Source: Pantoea agglomerans (GTDB lineage: Bacteria; Pseudomonadota; Gammaproteobacteria; Enterobacterales; Enterobacteriaceae). From it: 64,000 bases of DNA. Shown here piece after piece: positions 26,422 through 37,568 of the stretch. The position numbers were made by a program, and so were the translations under genes. The stretch is from the NCBI RefSeq assembly GCF_021397715.1, contig NZ_CP090207.1:2480001-2544000 (forward strand), written 5' to 3'. Every line of letters begins with the position of its first letter. Positions within the stretch are counted from its first letter, which is position 1. The notes under the pieces are model-generated. The model ran no database searches. It was not told the DNA's origin and saw only the letters and a list, made by a program, of their open reading frames with translations.

Positions 26422-27275
26422 TCACCTACTGGCCATCACCGGCAAAACTGAACCTTTTTCTCTACATCACCGGCCGTCGTCCCGACGGCTATCACAACCT
26501 GCAGACGCTGTTTCAGTTTCTCGATTATGGCGACAGGTTGCAGATTACGGTCGATCAGAGCGATCGCATCCAGCTGCTGACGCCGGTCGCAGGCGTGGCC
26601 GAGGCGGATAACCTGATCGTCCGGGCGGCCGAACGCTTAAAACAGGCGGCACAGGCGAAGCAGACGCTGCCCGCCCAGGCTGGCGCGCAGATTGCCATTG
26701 AGAAGCGTTTGCCGATGGGTGGTGGTCTCGGCGGCGGCTCATCCAACGCGGCAACCGTGCTGGTGGCGCTCAATCATCTGTGGCAAACCGGCCTGACGCC
26801 GGATGAGCTGGCGGCCATTGGCGTGCAGCTCGGTGCCGACGTTCCGGTGTTCGTAAAAGGCTTCGCCGCCTTTGCTCAGGGTGTCGGTGAACAACTTCAG
26901 CCCGCAGAGCCGGAAGAAAAGTGGTATCTTGTCGCCCATCCCGGCGTGAGTATCAGCACCCCGGCAGTCTTCAACGACCCCGCGCTGACGCGAGACACGC
27001 CGGTGCGCAGTTTAGCGACGCTTTTATCCTCACCCTTCGCTAATGATTGTGAAGCAGTGGTAAGAAAACGTTTTCGCGAGGTTGAAGAGCTTGTTTCCTG
27101 GCTGCTAGAATACGCGCCGTCGCGCCTGACTGGCACTGGCGCTTGTGTGTTTGCTGAATTTGACACCGAGTCTGCTGCTCGTCAGGTGCTGGAACTTGCC
27201 CCGAATGGGGTGCGCGGATTTGTAGCCCGAGGCGTAAATGTTTCGCCGCTACAGCGTGCCCTGCGAGGCGATTAG
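26418..27275 (+). CDS. ispE: 4-diphosphocytidyl-2-C-methyl-D-erythritol kinase IspE
   Basis: GHMP-family kinase of the MEP isoprenoid pathway. 285 residues. The N-terminal [17 protein letters not shown], the ATP-binding [17 protein letters not shown] and the C-terminal [14 protein letters not shown] motifs are complete. Coupled to lolB (ATGA). Its 3' part contains the PurR box and promoter used by prs. Confidence 0.96.
   Translation: MITYWPSPAKLNLFLYITGRRPDGYHNLQTLFQFLDYGDRLQITVDQSDRIQLLTPVAGVAEADNLIVRAAERLKQAAQAKQTLPAQAGAQIAIEKRLPMGGGLGGGSSNAATVLVALNHLWQTGLTPDELAAIGVQLGADVPVFVKGFAAFAQGVGEQLQPAEPEEKWYLVAHPGVSISTPAVFNDPALTRDTPVRSLATLLSSPFANDCEAVVRKRFREVEELVSWLLEYAPSRLTGTGACVFAEFDTESAARQVLELAPNGVRGFVARGVNVSPLQRALRGD
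27062..27077. promoter_or_regulatory. PurR operator for prs inside ispE
   Basis: AAGAAAACGTTTTCGC is close to the PurR consensus ACGCAAACGTTTTCNT and has a palindromic core. It lies just upstream of a good sigma-70 promoter (27082-27111) and about 335 bases before the prs start, consistent with the long prs leader known from E. coli. Confidence 0.65.
27082..27111 (+). promoter_or_regulatory. Sigma-70 promoter of prs within ispE
   Basis: TTGAAG, an 18-base spacer, then TAGAAT. It follows the PurR box directly and would give an mRNA leader of roughly 290 bases before prs. Confidence 0.55.
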
Positions 27276-27339
27276 CGAATGCGTGACAGTGTCACCCCGT
27301 TCCAGACACTGCACGTTTCGCATCAACACACCCGTGTGA

Positions 27340-28359
<1,020 letters not shown>

Positions 28360-28367
28360 TCTTCGCG

Positions 28368-28394
28368 AAACCGGGCTTCATGCCCGGTTTTTTT
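28368..28394 (+). terminator. Intrinsic terminator of prs
   Basis: AACCGGGC-TTCAT-GCCCGGTT followed by a run of T. It starts about 10 bases after the prs stop. Confidence 0.93.
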
Positions 28395-28572
28395 CATGTG
28401 TGCGACGGCCCGATTAACTCGCTGCCTTTAGTGCTATTCCCGCGATAAATTTCCCCGAAATCGATTATTTTCAACGCCACCCACTCTTTTAGTAAAACGC
28501 CGCATTCCTCACTTCTGCCCCAGACGGTTAAGTGATAATTTGCTGCGCACTTTTCATCACAACGCCACCACT

Positions 28573-29724
28573 ATGACTCTGGATATCTATACGCTATTTA
28601 TTTGTGAGCTCTACGTGTTGGGTTTTTTAAGCATCATCATGGTTTTTGCCTGGATGGGATCGCAATACGATCGCGTGCTGGGTTTTACCTGTCTGTCGCT
28701 TGTTTTTACCCTGGTGGCGGTGTTTTTTAGCAGTTTACGCAGCAGCGGAATGCAGTTTCTGCCGGTTGCCGCCGGCAATGTGCTGGTGATGCTGGCCTAT
28801 GGCGGCTTACTCAATGCCTTTCGCTTATTCTGCGGTAAAAAGATCGGCACCGGCTGGCTGCTGGGCGCACTGCTCTGGGCGATCCTCTGCTGTTTTCCAG
28901 CGTTCTACTACAGCTTACCCAAGCGGGTGCTGGTGCTGTGCATCGCCTGTGTTGCATACACGGCGGCGCTGATCCAGTTGTTATGGCTGGCCCGTGATTC
29001 GCTGAAAGTCACCTTCTGGCCCGCGCAGCTGCTGCTGTGGATCCATCTGCTGTTTCATCTGGCGCGGATGCTGCTGGACAAGGCGATACCGACCCGCCTG
29101 CACGGTGCGATTGGCGGGTCTGACTTTTCGGTTTATGTGATTCTGGAATCGATTCTGTTTGTCATCGGCCTGACCTTCACCATTCTGGCGATGGTCAATG
29201 AGCGCACCCAGATCGCCTACAAATACGCCTCACTGCACGATCCGCTGACCAGCGTCTGGAACCGGCGGGCGCTGTTCCTTGAGGCGGAGAAAATCGTGGC
29301 GCGCTGCCATCGGCAGAACCGCCCGTTTACTGCGGTGCTGTTCGATCTCGATCACATTAAAAGCGTCAATGACCGTTATGGACACCATCAGGGCGACCAG
29401 ATTTTGATCGACTTTTGCCAGTTAGTAACCGGACTGATCCCGGTAGAAGGACGTTTTGCCCGACTGGGCGGTGAGGAGTTTGCAGCGATTATTCCGGCCG
29501 GTGCAGAGGAAGCACAGGCCTGGTGTGAAGCGATTCGTTTGGCGACCAGTCAGTCACAACCCAGCTCCGTAGACTATACGGTCAGCATTGGATTTGCCAC
29601 AGCGACCCATCGCCAGCACCGCTTTGAGGATTTACTGGCGCTGGCCGATGAGGCGCTTTATCGCGCCAAAGCCAGCGGCAGAAATCGTACTGAACAGCAA
29701 CCGATATCGGCAGCCATCCGTTAG
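28573..29724 (+). CDS. Membrane-bound diguanylate cyclase (GGDEF)
   Basis: 383 residues from the ATG at 28573; a TTG at 28540 is also in frame. The N-terminal half (about 1-215) has six or seven hydrophobic segments in a MASE-like sensor. The C-terminal GGDEF domain has FDLDHIKSVNDRYGHHQGD and the active loop RLGGEEFAAIIPA (GGEEF, an active variant). There is no RxxD inhibitory site just upstream of the loop. It should make cyclic di-GMP. In E. coli dauA lies between prs and ychH; here this gene takes that place. Its end overlaps the convergent ychH by 4 bases. Confidence 0.9.
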   Translation: MTLDIYTLFICELYVLGFLSIIMVFAWMGSQYDRVLGFTCLSLVFTLVAVFFSSLRSSGMQFLPVAAGNVLVMLAYGGLLNAFRLFCGKKIGTGWLLGALLWAILCCFPAFYYSLPKRVLVLCIACVAYTAALIQLLWLARDSLKVTFWPAQLLLWIHLLFHLARMLLDKAIPTRLHGAIGGSDFSVYVILESILFVIGLTFTILAMVNERTQIAYKYASLHDPLTSVWNRRALFLEAEKIVARCHRQNRPFTAVLFDLDHIKSVNDRYGHHQGDQILIDFCQLVTGLIPVEGRFARLGGEEFAAIIPAGAEEAQAWCEAIRLATSQSQPSSVDYTVSIGFATATHRQHRFEDLLALADEALYRAKASGRNRTEQQPISAAIR

Positions 29725-29996
29725 TGATGGGTGTGATGAGACCGACGGCAGCGTTTGTCGTAATGACGCAGCCAGTAATAACGATCTTCCACTTTTTCAC
29801 GACCGCTGACGCGTGCGCCGACCAGCCACAGCAACGCGCCGATAAAAATACTGAACATCGCACCGTGCGCCAGAAACTGTGGCAGATGAAGCGACGGTAA
29901 CTGGTTGATAATTGAATAGCCAACACCCAGTACCATTGTGAGTAATCCCAGTACCATCAAACTATTACCCGCGACGCGACAATGTTGATGTTTCAT
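29721..29996 (-). CDS. ychH: Stress-associated small membrane protein YchH
   Basis: 91 residues with two membrane helices (about 10-28, SLMVLGLLTMVLGVGYSII, and 45-62, GAMFSIFIGALLWLVGARV) and a basic, His-rich C-terminus. Similar to E. coli YchH and divergent from pth, as there. Biochemical role unknown. Confidence 0.88.
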   Translation of the reverse strand: MKHQHCRVAGNSLMVLGLLTMVLGVGYSIINQLPSLHLPQFLAHGAMFSIFIGALLWLVGARVSGREKVEDRYYWLRHYDKRCRRSHHTHH

Positions 29997-30256
29997 GTTG
30001 CACCTCCATCCTTATGAGCCGATTAAAACCGCACACAATGTTAAGTTGCCATAAGTTTAGGCAATGGCTGACGGCAACGTTGCGGGCCGGATCACACAAC
30101 CGCCATAAACTTGTGACTGGATCTGATTGCAGCTTATTGATTTAGATGAAAAATGATTAATCACCGTTCTGAATCACTTTAACGGTATGCGCTTTGTCAT
30201 CTCGCCTGCGGCGAAGTAAACTAACGCCCTTTGGCAATAACAGCAGGATATTCATT

Positions 30257-30844
30257 GTGAGCAGCATTAAACTGATTGTGGGTCTTGCCAATCCCGGCGC
30301 TGAATATGCCGCCACGCGCCATAATGCCGGTGCCTGGTATCTGGATTTACTGGCTGAGCGCCACAATCAGTCACTGAAAGAGGAAGGTAAATTCTTCGGC
30401 TATACCGCCCGTCTGGCGATCGCCGGAGAAGATGTGCGCTTGCTGGTGCCGACCACTTTTATGAACCTGAGCGGCAAAGCGGTGGCCGCAATGGCGACCT
30501 TCTATCGCATTGCACCGGAAGAGATTCTGGTGGCCCACGATGAACTCGACTTGCCGCCAGGCGTAGCGAAGTTTAAGCAAGGCGGCGGGCATGGTGGCCA
30601 TAATGGGCTGAAGGACATCATCAGTAAGCTAGGCAACAACAATAACTTCCACCGTCTGCGCATCGGCATCGGTCATCCGGGCGATCGCAATAAGGTAACC
30701 GGATTTGTGCTGGGCAAACCGCCCGCCAGTGAGCAGAAACTGATTGATGACGCCATTGATGAAGCGGTGCGCTGCACCGAACTGTGGCTGAAAGAAGATC
30801 GCATCAAGGCGATGAACCGGCTGCACGCTTTCAAGCCTGCTTAA
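30257..30844 (+). CDS. pth: Peptidyl-tRNA hydrolase
   Basis: Releases peptides from prematurely dropped peptidyl-tRNA. Start taken at the GTG at 30257 ([10 protein letters not shown]) with CAGGA upstream, giving 195 residues against 194 in E. coli. The catalytic histidine lies in [42 protein letters not shown] and [13 protein letters not shown] are conserved. Confidence 0.96.
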   Translation: MSSIKLIVGLANPGAEYAATRHNAGAWYLDLLAERHNQSLKEEGKFFGYTARLAIAGEDVRLLVPTTFMNLSGKAVAAMATFYRIAPEEILVAHDELDLPPGVAKFKQGGGHGGHNGLKDIISKLGNNNNFHRLRIGIGHPGDRNKVTGFVLGKPPASEQKLIDDAIDEAVRCTELWLKEDRIKAMNRLHAFKPA

Positions 30845-30952
30845 TCGCCCGAATCGTCGCGATTCTGTGTATAATGCGCGAAAATTTTCATTTCGTCTCC
30901 GACAGTGCGCCGCCGGGCGGGCTGTCCATCCAGTTATAAAGGGTATCAAACC

Positions 30953-32044
30953 ATGGGATTCAAATGCGGTATCGTCGGCCTGCCGAACGTCGGTAAATCC
31001 ACGCTGTTTAACGCGCTGACTAAAGCGGGTATCGAAGCGGCTAACTTCCCCTTCTGCACCATTGAGCCCAACACTGGCGTGGTGCCGATGCCTGACCTGC
31101 GTCTCGATCAGCTGTCTGAGATTGTTAAACCGCAGCGCGTGGTGCCTACGACCATGGAATTCGTCGACATCGCTGGCCTGGTAAAAGGCGCGTCAAAAGG
31201 TGAAGGACTGGGTAACCAGTTCCTGACCAACATCCGTGAAACCGAAGCGATCGGTCACGTGGTGCGCTGCTTTGAGAACGACAACATCATTCACGTTGCG
31301 GGCAAAGTAAACCCGGCTGAAGATATTGACGTCATCAACACCGAACTGGCGCTCTCCGATCTCGATACCTGCGAACGTGCGATTCAGCGCGTGCAGAAGA
31401 AAGCCAAAGGCGGCGATAAAGACGCGAAAGCCGAACTGGCTGCGCTGGAGAAGTGCCTGCCGCATCTCTCTGAAGCCGGTATGCTGCGTTCGCTGGATCT
31501 GGATGCTGATGAGAAAGCGGCAATTCGCTATCTGAGCTTCCTGACGCTGAAGCCGACCATGTACATCGCTAACGTCAATGAAGACGGTTTTGAGAACAAC
31601 CCTTACCTTGATCAGGTGCGTGCCATCGCCGAAGCGGAAGGTTCCGTGGTGGTGCCGGTGTGTGCTGCGGTGGAATCAGATATCGCTGAGCTGGAAGATG
31701 AAGATCGTGATGAGTTCATGGCGGAACTGGGACTGGAAGAGCCAGGCCTGAACCGTGTGATCCGTGCCGGTTACTCCCTGCTGAACCTGCAGACTTACTT
31801 CACCGCAGGCGTGAAAGAAGTGCGTGCCTGGACCATCCCGGTAGGCGCTACGGCTCCTCAGGCAGCCGGTAAAATCCATACCGACTTCGAGAAAGGCTTC
31901 ATCCGTGCACAGACCATCGCCTTTGAAGACTTTATCGCTTATAAAGGCGAGCAAGGCGCGAAAGAAGCCGGCAAGATGCGTTCTGAAGGGAAAGAGTACA
32001 TCGTCAAAGATGGCGACGTGATGAACTTCCTGTTTAACGTCTGA
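30953..32044 (+). CDS. ychF: Redox-regulated ATPase YchF/Ola1
   Basis: 363 residues from the ATG at 30953. Obg-like P-loop protein preferring ATP: G1 [28 protein letters not shown] at G3, a coiled-coil insert (about 125-190), then a C-terminal TGS domain ([20 protein letters not shown]). Associated with ribosomes and oxidative stress in E. coli. It follows pth by 108 bases with its own Shine-Dalgarno; conserved pth-ychF order. Confidence 0.96.
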   Translation: MGFKCGIVGLPNVGKSTLFNALTKAGIEAANFPFCTIEPNTGVVPMPDLRLDQLSEIVKPQRVVPTTMEFVDIAGLVKGASKGEGLGNQFLTNIRETEAIGHVVRCFENDNIIHVAGKVNPAEDIDVINTELALSDLDTCERAIQRVQKKAKGGDKDAKAELAALEKCLPHLSEAGMLRSLDLDADEKAAIRYLSFLTLKPTMYIANVNEDGFENNPYLDQVRAIAEAEGSVVVPVCAAVESDIAELEDEDRDEFMAELGLEEPGLNRVIRAGYSLLNLQTYFTAGVKEVRAWTIPVGATAPQAAGKIHTDFEKGFIRAQTIAFEDFIAYKGEQGAKEAGKMRSEGKEYIVKDGDVMNFLFNV

Positions 32045-32102
32045 TTGGTTTCTGTTGTCACATGGGGTTTCACTGAACCTGATGCAGCGCAACATACCCG
32101 AT

Positions 32103-32133
32103 AAAATCCACGCCATGGCGTGGATTTTTGTTT
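32103..32133 (+). terminator. Intrinsic terminator of ychF
   Basis: AAAATCCACGCC-ATGG-CGTGGATTTTT, about 60 bases after the ychF stop. The A run on the left arm could also let it work for leftward transcripts from the T6SS locus. Confidence 0.9.
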
Positions 32134-32370
32134 TCAGAAGCTATGGAGCACCCTTTGAAAGGGGGCGATGAAGTGCTGGCTGCCATCTGCTGCACTTTAA
32201 CTCAGCCTGGTAACGGGTTAAGGGATCTGCCGGAAGATCAATCTGTTGTTTTCAGATCATAGCGGGCAGCGGTATCGCACTGATGGCATCAACACTGCTG
32301 ACCGGCGCGGCCAGCTGTGTTGTAAGCGGAAGCGATCATTGCTGAATCCACTCATCAGCGGAAAGCGAGA
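32134..32370. other. Boundary between core genes and the T6SS locus
   Basis: About 240 bases with no gene, tRNA, integrase or attachment repeat visible. Together with 32045-32133 the gap between ychF and vasL is 326 bases. No hairpin specific to the T6SS operon end is evident. Confidence 0.5.
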
Positions 32371-33744
32371 TCAGAATGAAGCTGCCGTGGTCTCTTTTTC
32401 TTTCTCCTTCATCAGCGCATAGGCCTGTGCACGCAGATGCTGCCCGGCTTGCTCGATCTGCTGCTGCCTGGCAGGTGAATCATCTGGTAGCTGACGAATG
32501 AGCCGCAACTGTTCCTCTACGGGTATCGTCTGCCGAAAATGCGTCATCATGCTGAAGACCGCTGATTTAAGCTCGCTGACCGTCAGATATCTGCCTCGCT
32601 TTTCATCCAGAGCATTTAATTTGTCCGCCAGAGTCTGCAATTCCGTCATGCCCTGATGCCATCCATTCATCGTATCGGCAGGTAAAGCCGCGGCGTTAAC
32701 CTGCTGCTGCCACTGTTGTGTCAGTTGACGCGATTTTTCCGGCCACAGCACCTGAGCCTGTTTCATCAGCTGACGGCTGTAATCCGTTGCCCAGTCCGGC
32801 GGTAACTGGCTGAGACGGGTAAGCTGCTGCTGTGTCGCGGTAAATAGCGCGTCAGAGAGCGGGCCCTGCTGACGAAGCGCCTCCAGCTGCATCGGTGAGA
32901 GTACCGAAGGTAACGCTGACAGTGATGAAGCAAGTGGTGTCTGCAGCGGGTCCGGACGCTGAAAAAGGTTCCAGCTCCACAGCGCGACGCTGGCTAGCAC
33001 CAGCATGGCCAACATTCCCAGCGCAAACGGCTGCCATAACGTTGCAGCAGCAGGCGGCGGGAGCTGCGGGTTCGTCGCAGGCTGGGGTTCCGGCGGCACC
33101 AGATAAATCCATTTCACCTCATTGGCCGACCGGGTCGTTTCTGGTGAGGGAGCCACTGAAATCCCGGTGCTGGTAAGGACTACCTCAGAATCATTTTCAA
33201 CGACTGGCGCCGCGGCGCTGTCACTCCTCTCCAGCCTGACGGCACTATGGTGTATCAGGCTGAGCAAAGCATTCAGCGGGCTCAAAGGGGTAAGCTCCCG
33301 TCGCTGTAGCGCGCTTATCAGACGAGTCAGCTGCTGCTCAGCAAGATTGAGCGCGCTGTAGTCGCTGTCGCTGGGCGAGAAGGTGCGCAGCAGCTGTTGC
33401 ATCCGCTGACTGAGGCTGCACAGAATTTCCATCCTTACCGCCACAGGCTGCGGCCAGAGCGCGTCCCACTGATGGGTGATCAGGGTTTCCAGTAACGACA
33501 GGCCTTCATTCAAGCCGGAAAGTCCGGCCAGATGCGTACGCGCCAGCGTATACCAGGCCGCCGACTGCAACTCCACGCCATTCTGCTCAAACAATGCATC
33601 ACAGCGTTTTTCGACAGACTGCCAGTTCACATCGGGACGGGCCGGATGCGAGAGTTTAGCCAGTTCATTGCGCAGTGCGGCGTAATCAGGAAGCCTGCGC
33701 GGATCGCTGCCGGTTTTTACCCGGCGGTCAGAGAAATTGGTCAT
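32371..33744 (-). CDS. vasL: VasL/TssA-like T6SS protein (ImpA N-terminal domain)
   Basis: 457 residues. The N-terminal ImpA-type domain (about 30-160) includes WYTLARTHLAGLSGLNEGL and WDALWPQPVAVRMEILCSLS. A Pro-rich linker and a single membrane span (about 248-270, PFALGMLAMLVLASVALWSW) follow, then a helical periplasmic or cytoplasmic tail. This matches the VasL/TssA-like class with a membrane anchor, thought to help sheath control. Last gene of the locus; 39 bases after tssE. Confidence 0.85.
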   Translation of the reverse strand: MTNFSDRRVKTGSDPRRLPDYAALRNELAKLSHPARPDVNWQSVEKRCDALFEQNGVELQSAAWYTLARTHLAGLSGLNEGLSLLETLITHQWDALWPQPVAVRMEILCSLSQRMQQLLRTFSPSDSDYSALNLAEQQLTRLISALQRRELTPLSPLNALLSLIHHSAVRLERSDSAAAPVVENDSEVVLTSTGISVAPSPETTRSANEVKWIYLVPPEPQPATNPQLPPPAAATLWQPFALGMLAMLVLASVALWSWNLFQRPDPLQTPLASSLSALPSVLSPMQLEALRQQGPLSDALFTATQQQLTRLSQLPPDWATDYSRQLMKQAQVLWPEKSRQLTQQWQQQVNAAALPADTMNGWHQGMTELQTLADKLNALDEKRGRYLTVSELKSAVFSMMTHFRQTIPVEEQLRLIRQLPDDSPARQQQIEQAGQHLRAQAYALMKEKEKETTAASF

Positions 33745-33783
33745 GAAGATAAACTCAGGGAGGAAAAATCGTGGTGACTCAGG

Positions 33784-34242
33784 TCAGTATGTTGACGCCC
33801 GAGGCTCAAGATAGTGCTGCTGTTTCATATGCCTGATGAGCACCCGTCCTTCTGGCATAAACTCAGTACCGTAGCGAACCAGTCCAACACCTTTCAGTTC
33901 AGCATCGATGGCATAACGTAACTCTCCCGGAATGACCTGGTCGAGCAGCACGACATTAATGCTTTTCAGACGTGGCTCATATTTGAGCAATACCGCCGAC
34001 AGCGTTCCCATCAGTTCATGTGCCGTACCCGGCATTCCCTGGAGAATTTTGGTCATGTCCGGCAAACCATAGTCAGGAAGATGAGCCAGCGTCCCGGCAC
34101 GACAGTTCAGGACGCGCTGCATGTTGTCGAGTACGGACATGATCACCTGGTTTTCTTCACTGACCTGATGTAAATCGAGGCCACCGGAGAAATTTCCGGC
34201 GAGCATCTCATACAGCGAGGGCGTCTTGTGGTTCTGGGGCAT
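33784..34242 (-). CDS. tssE: T6SS baseplate protein TssE (gp25-like)
   Basis: 152 residues. The gp25 fold is marked by SVLDNMQRVLNCRAGTLAH and LPDYGLPDM, with the conserved E-P-R (KYEPRLKSINVVL) near residue 105 and a C-terminal beta segment. TssE seats the sheath on the baseplate. The ATG adjoins the tssJ stop. Confidence 0.95.
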   Translation of the reverse strand: MPQNHKTPSLYEMLAGNFSGGLDLHQVSEENQVIMSVLDNMQRVLNCRAGTLAHLPDYGLPDMTKILQGMPGTAHELMGTLSAVLLKYEPRLKSINVVLLDQVIPGELRYAIDAELKGVGLVRYGTEFMPEGRVLIRHMKQQHYLEPRASTY

Positions 34243-34787
34243 TATTTATCCTTCACCGCGATCAGCGTCAGAGAGTTATTCCCGGCCTCAATCACCCTGG
34301 CCTTGTCGGGATCAAGCGCTTCACGCTCAATCGTCAGCTTCCATCTGTTTTTCACCTGATCGGGATGGCGGAACAATCCCGCCACGCCCACATATTTCGC
34401 CGCCTCTTCCATCGGCATATCAAGCTGCACGTCACCACCCGGTTTAATCACCACATCACGGGTGGACAACAGATCTGCGGCCAGCACCGTTTCTCCTTCC
34501 TTCAGCAGTTGCTGGTACACCGTCTTATCGAAGGTTTTACGATCCCTGAGCTGATAAATTCTCACCACAAGCGACTCAGACAGAGAGTTGCTCTCTCGTT
34601 CATCGGTATTCAGCGCTTCACGCGCGGTGAAATCGAGATGCAGCACTTTGATCTTCTTATAGAACACTGCGGTGAAGGCCGATTTGGTCCCGTCACTGAC
34701 GCGTTGTGTCAGGCCACAGCCCGTCAGGCTCAGGGCCAGCAATATGGGCAGCCAGCATGCCGCCTTAGTCAAATTTATACGTAACAC
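34242..34787 (-). CDS. tssJ: T6SS outer-membrane lipoprotein TssJ
   Basis: 181 residues from a GTG at 34787 with AAGGA about 8 bases upstream; an in-frame start further upstream would overlap tssG and spoil the signal peptide. Signal LRINLTKAACWLPILLALSLTGCG with lipobox LTGC. The TssJ beta-sandwich has VVRIYQLRDRKTFDKTVYQQLL and MEEAAKYVGVAGLFR. It anchors TssM to the outer membrane. Confidence 0.93.
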   Translation of the reverse strand: MLRINLTKAACWLPILLALSLTGCGLTQRVSDGTKSAFTAVFYKKIKVLHLDFTAREALNTDERESNSLSESLVVRIYQLRDRKTFDKTVYQQLLKEGETVLAADLLSTRDVVIKPGGDVQLDMPMEEAAKYVGVAGLFRHPDQVKNRWKLTIEREALDPDKARVIEAGNNSLTLIAVKDK

Positions 34788-35850
34788 GTCGGTTTCCTTG
34801 TTGTAATATTGCGGGCTGCAGGCCACTGTAGCAGCCCAGTTCCGTGGTGAAAGTCTGCGGGATATCGTCTGTCAGTGTCTCCTGATCGGCACCCAGTACG
34901 CCGTTCATCCCAAGCCAGAAAGGCCCCTCGCCAAGCGGCGGAACGGCCAGCAGACGAGTCTGCGTGGTCAGGGTGATTTTTGCTTTAAAGCGCCAGCCCA
35001 GATAGACCCGCAGCATGACCAGAAAATCCTGATACAGCAGGCCATCTGGCTTCCAGCCCTGCGATTCCTGCTCGTCATCGGTGAACAGCGCAATCATTAG
35101 CTGACTGTTCGCATCCATCGCCTCGTCGCCAAGCGGCGTATTGCCATCCAGCAGAAAGTCTTCATCACCGTAAAAGCCAAGCGGCCGGGTAATCTCCACC
35201 GGACGCAGAGAGTACGGGCTGACCTGTACCCGGGTTTCAGGTGCCAGCAGGCTGACCAGCGCCTGCATCCCCTGCTGAGTTTTTCCGGGCTGCTGCAGCA
35301 CCCCAAGCAGCGACAAAAAGCGAGATACCGGCGTAGCAATATGCTCTGCGGTGCCTGGAATCCCCAGACCCACCAGGCCCAGCAGCGATTGTGAGATGCT
35401 GTCGGTCCCGCCGGGCTCGAAGGTCGCCGGGTAAGAGTACTTACGCCAGATACGGTAAAACTGCGTCAGGATGCGATGGCTGAAAATATCGAGGAAGCCC
35501 TGCAGCGCCTCATGCCCTTCCCGGCGTTGCGTAATATCATCGAGATAGGCGGTCGGCAACGGTGAGTCGACGCCGTACATCCCCATAAACGTAGTGCGGA
35601 TGCGTGGCGGTTTACTCTCATCGTCTTCGTCGTATTCAACAGATTTAAGCTCACTGACCGGAAAACCCATCCCCGGATAAGGCACAAAGCGCACCGGGTC
35701 ATCAGCCGGATGGCTGGTAGAACCGAGCAGCGGACTGCCCGGATGACGCTTCTCCAGCAGCTGACAGAAACGATAAAAGTTAATACGGTGAAGTTCGGCT
35801 TCCAGCCGCGGGGTCAGCCGGGAATGCGGCGGTTGTGCTTCTCTTCCCAT
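34765..35850 (-). CDS. tssG: T6SS baseplate protein TssG
   Basis: 361 residues. Family features: INFYRFCQLLEKRHPGSPLLG, VRFVPYPGMGFPVSEL, then FMGMYGVDSPLPTAYLDDI and the IFSHRILTQFYRIWRKY segment. TssG joins TssF, TssE and TssK in the baseplate wedge. Overlaps the end of tssF by 37 bases and the start of tssJ by 23. Confidence 0.95.
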   Translation of the reverse strand: MGREAQPPHSRLTPRLEAELHRINFYRFCQLLEKRHPGSPLLGSTSHPADDPVRFVPYPGMGFPVSELKSVEYDEDDESKPPRIRTTFMGMYGVDSPLPTAYLDDITQRREGHEALQGFLDIFSHRILTQFYRIWRKYSYPATFEPGGTDSISQSLLGLVGLGIPGTAEHIATPVSRFLSLLGVLQQPGKTQQGMQALVSLLAPETRVQVSPYSLRPVEITRPLGFYGDEDFLLDGNTPLGDEAMDANSQLMIALFTDDEQESQGWKPDGLLYQDFLVMLRVYLGWRFKAKITLTTQTRLLAVPPLGEGPFWLGMNGVLGADQETLTDDIPQTFTTELGCYSGLQPAILQQGNRRVTYKFD

Positions 35851-37568
35851 TCCAGGCGTTCTCCGGTCGGTTGCAGGGTAATAATCAGACGGTTAAACAG
35901 ATAGATGTCGGTATAGAGTGCAAAGAAGCGGCTCAGCATCTCGCCAAACAGGCAGATGTCACCACGCCCGGCAAAGCCGTGGCTGTCCAGCGTCACGTCA
36001 ATCTGGACGCCGCGCACCAGGTAACCCTGTTCGAAGCGCTCAGTTTCGCTGTGCTTCACATCGATAATGGCTTCCAGACGGCGGCGGTTCATCTCACTGT
36101 CGGTCCACTCATACAGCGCCAGGGTGCCGCGCAGTACGTCAGCATTATCCATCATCGGAAGAAAACCACTGCCGAGATGACTTAGCACACGCCAGTGGAA
36201 ACGGTCCTGTGCTGGCGGATAACAGGGCAGCGTTGGCGCGCAAAGGTTGCGGACGGCGATACTGGCTGAGGTGGTTTTCATTACCGTATCAAGAACTGTA
36301 CTTTGCAGCGCGCGGCGCGGTAACTGGCCGTGAGTGCCGGTCAGTGTCAGCGACAGGCTTTCGTCTTCCGGTACCGTATGATTGTCAAAGGCTTCGCCCC
36401 CAAGAATCAGCCAGGTATTATGTAATCCGGACGGACCGCGGCGAACGCGAGTGTGGTAGTAATACTCAGGCGCTTCGTGGCGCATCATCCCGCCTTTATG
36501 ACGAAAACTGGAGAACGGCACATAAGTCTGCTGACTGGAGGACGTTACTGAGTCGACGGCGTAAATTTCCGTGTGACCATCCTGTACGCGCATCGGGCGC
36601 AGCATATATTCCGTCTGCAGCGAGTTCAGCGTCAGCGGATCCGATTCCAGTGGGAACAGATTAATCACCGGCACGCAGTTAAGACGCAGGTGCTTCTCGG
36701 TAAAGCTGAAGTCATGCTCCCAGCGTTCCGCCAGCACCACGTCGATTTCAAACCAGGGAAGATCCGATGGCCATGCTACGCTCTCCAGCCCGCGCAGCCC
36801 GGTGAACATGAATTTCTCGCGGAAGGTAAAGTACTCCAGCAGCAGTTGATAGCCACTAAAGCTGCTGTTGCCCTTCGGCCAGAGGGTATCGTCATCGTCA
36901 AACCCGAGCGCGGTGAAACGCCCCTCCAGCCCCCTTCTGTCCGGCTCACCCGGCATCCGCAGCCACATCCGGGACACATTCATGGTGAAGGCTTCGTGCA
37001 TGGCGCAGGCCAGCGGTGCATCCGCATTGAAATAGAATGGAATATGGCTGAGATCGATACGGCTCCAGTCCGCCAGTTTGCTGCAATGAAAGCGCAGCGA
37101 GATAACAGAGCGGCCATCAGGATCGGTCGACAACCGGGCGCGTTCCAGTGACAGTGGCTGAAGATTGATCGCCTTCGTACTGCTGTAGCGGCAGCGCGTG
37201 CCTTTTTCACCGATTGGTCGGGAAAGGACTTCGAAGCCTTTAGCGATACGCATCGGCTCTTTCATTTCGCGCCAGTCCGGCGTGAACTCCACTACCGACA
37301 TCGACGGAATAGTGCGCAGATAATGCGGCCACAGCAGGCTGACCAACCCTTCGGTCAGTTCTGGCAGGTCATCATCCAGCTTTTCACGCAGTCGTCCCAT
37401 CAAAAAGGCAAAGCCTTCAAACAGGCGCTCCACGTACGGGTCGCGCGCACCCGCTTTATCGAGATTGAGCATTGCAGCCTGCTCCGGATGAGCACGGGCA
37501 AACTCTTCGCCTGCTTCAAGCAGGTAGCGCATTTCAGCGTCGTAATAACGCAGGGTTAAGTCATCCAT
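35814..37568 (-). CDS. tssF: T6SS baseplate protein TssF
   Basis: 584 residues from the ATG at 37568 (MDDLTLRYYDAEMRYLLEAG), the family's usual beginning. Later marks are DPYVERLFEGFAFLMGRLREKLDDDLPELTEGL and LLWPHYLRTIPSMSVVEF. The Shine-Dalgarno is weak. An ORF extension upstream has no family similarity. A 258-base gap separates it from tssA. Confidence 0.95.
   Translation of the reverse strand: MDDLTLRYYDAEMRYLLEAGEEFARAHPEQAAMLNLDKAGARDPYVERLFEGFAFLMGRLREKLDDDLPELTEGLVSLLWPHYLRTIPSMSVVEFTPDWREMKEPMRIAKGFEVLSRPIGEKGTRCRYSSTKAINLQPLSLERARLSTDPDGRSVISLRFHCSKLADWSRIDLSHIPFYFNADAPLACAMHEAFTMNVSRMWLRMPGEPDRRGLEGRFTALGFDDDDTLWPKGNSSFSGYQLLLEYFTFREKFMFTGLRGLESVAWPSDLPWFEIDVVLAERWEHDFSFTEKHLRLNCVPVINLFPLESDPLTLNSLQTEYMLRPMRVQDGHTEIYAVDSVTSSSQQTYVPFSSFRHKGGMMRHEAPEYYYHTRVRRGPSGLHNTWLILGGEAFDNHTVPEDESLSLTLTGTHGQLPRRALQSTVLDTVMKTTSASIAVRNLCAPTLPCYPPAQDRFHWRVLSHLGSGFLPMMDNADVLRGTLALYEWTDSEMNRRRLEAIIDVKHSETERFEQGYLVRGVQIDVTLDSHGFAGRGDICLFGEMLSRFFALYTDIYLFNRLIITLQPTGERLEWEEKHNRRIPG

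Noticed and set aside
32045-32370. Possible integration site (tRNA, att repeat or integrase) at the T6SS boundary
   Set aside because: No tRNA, integrase or matching flanking repeat is visible; the right edge of the locus is outside the window, so a pair could not be tested.
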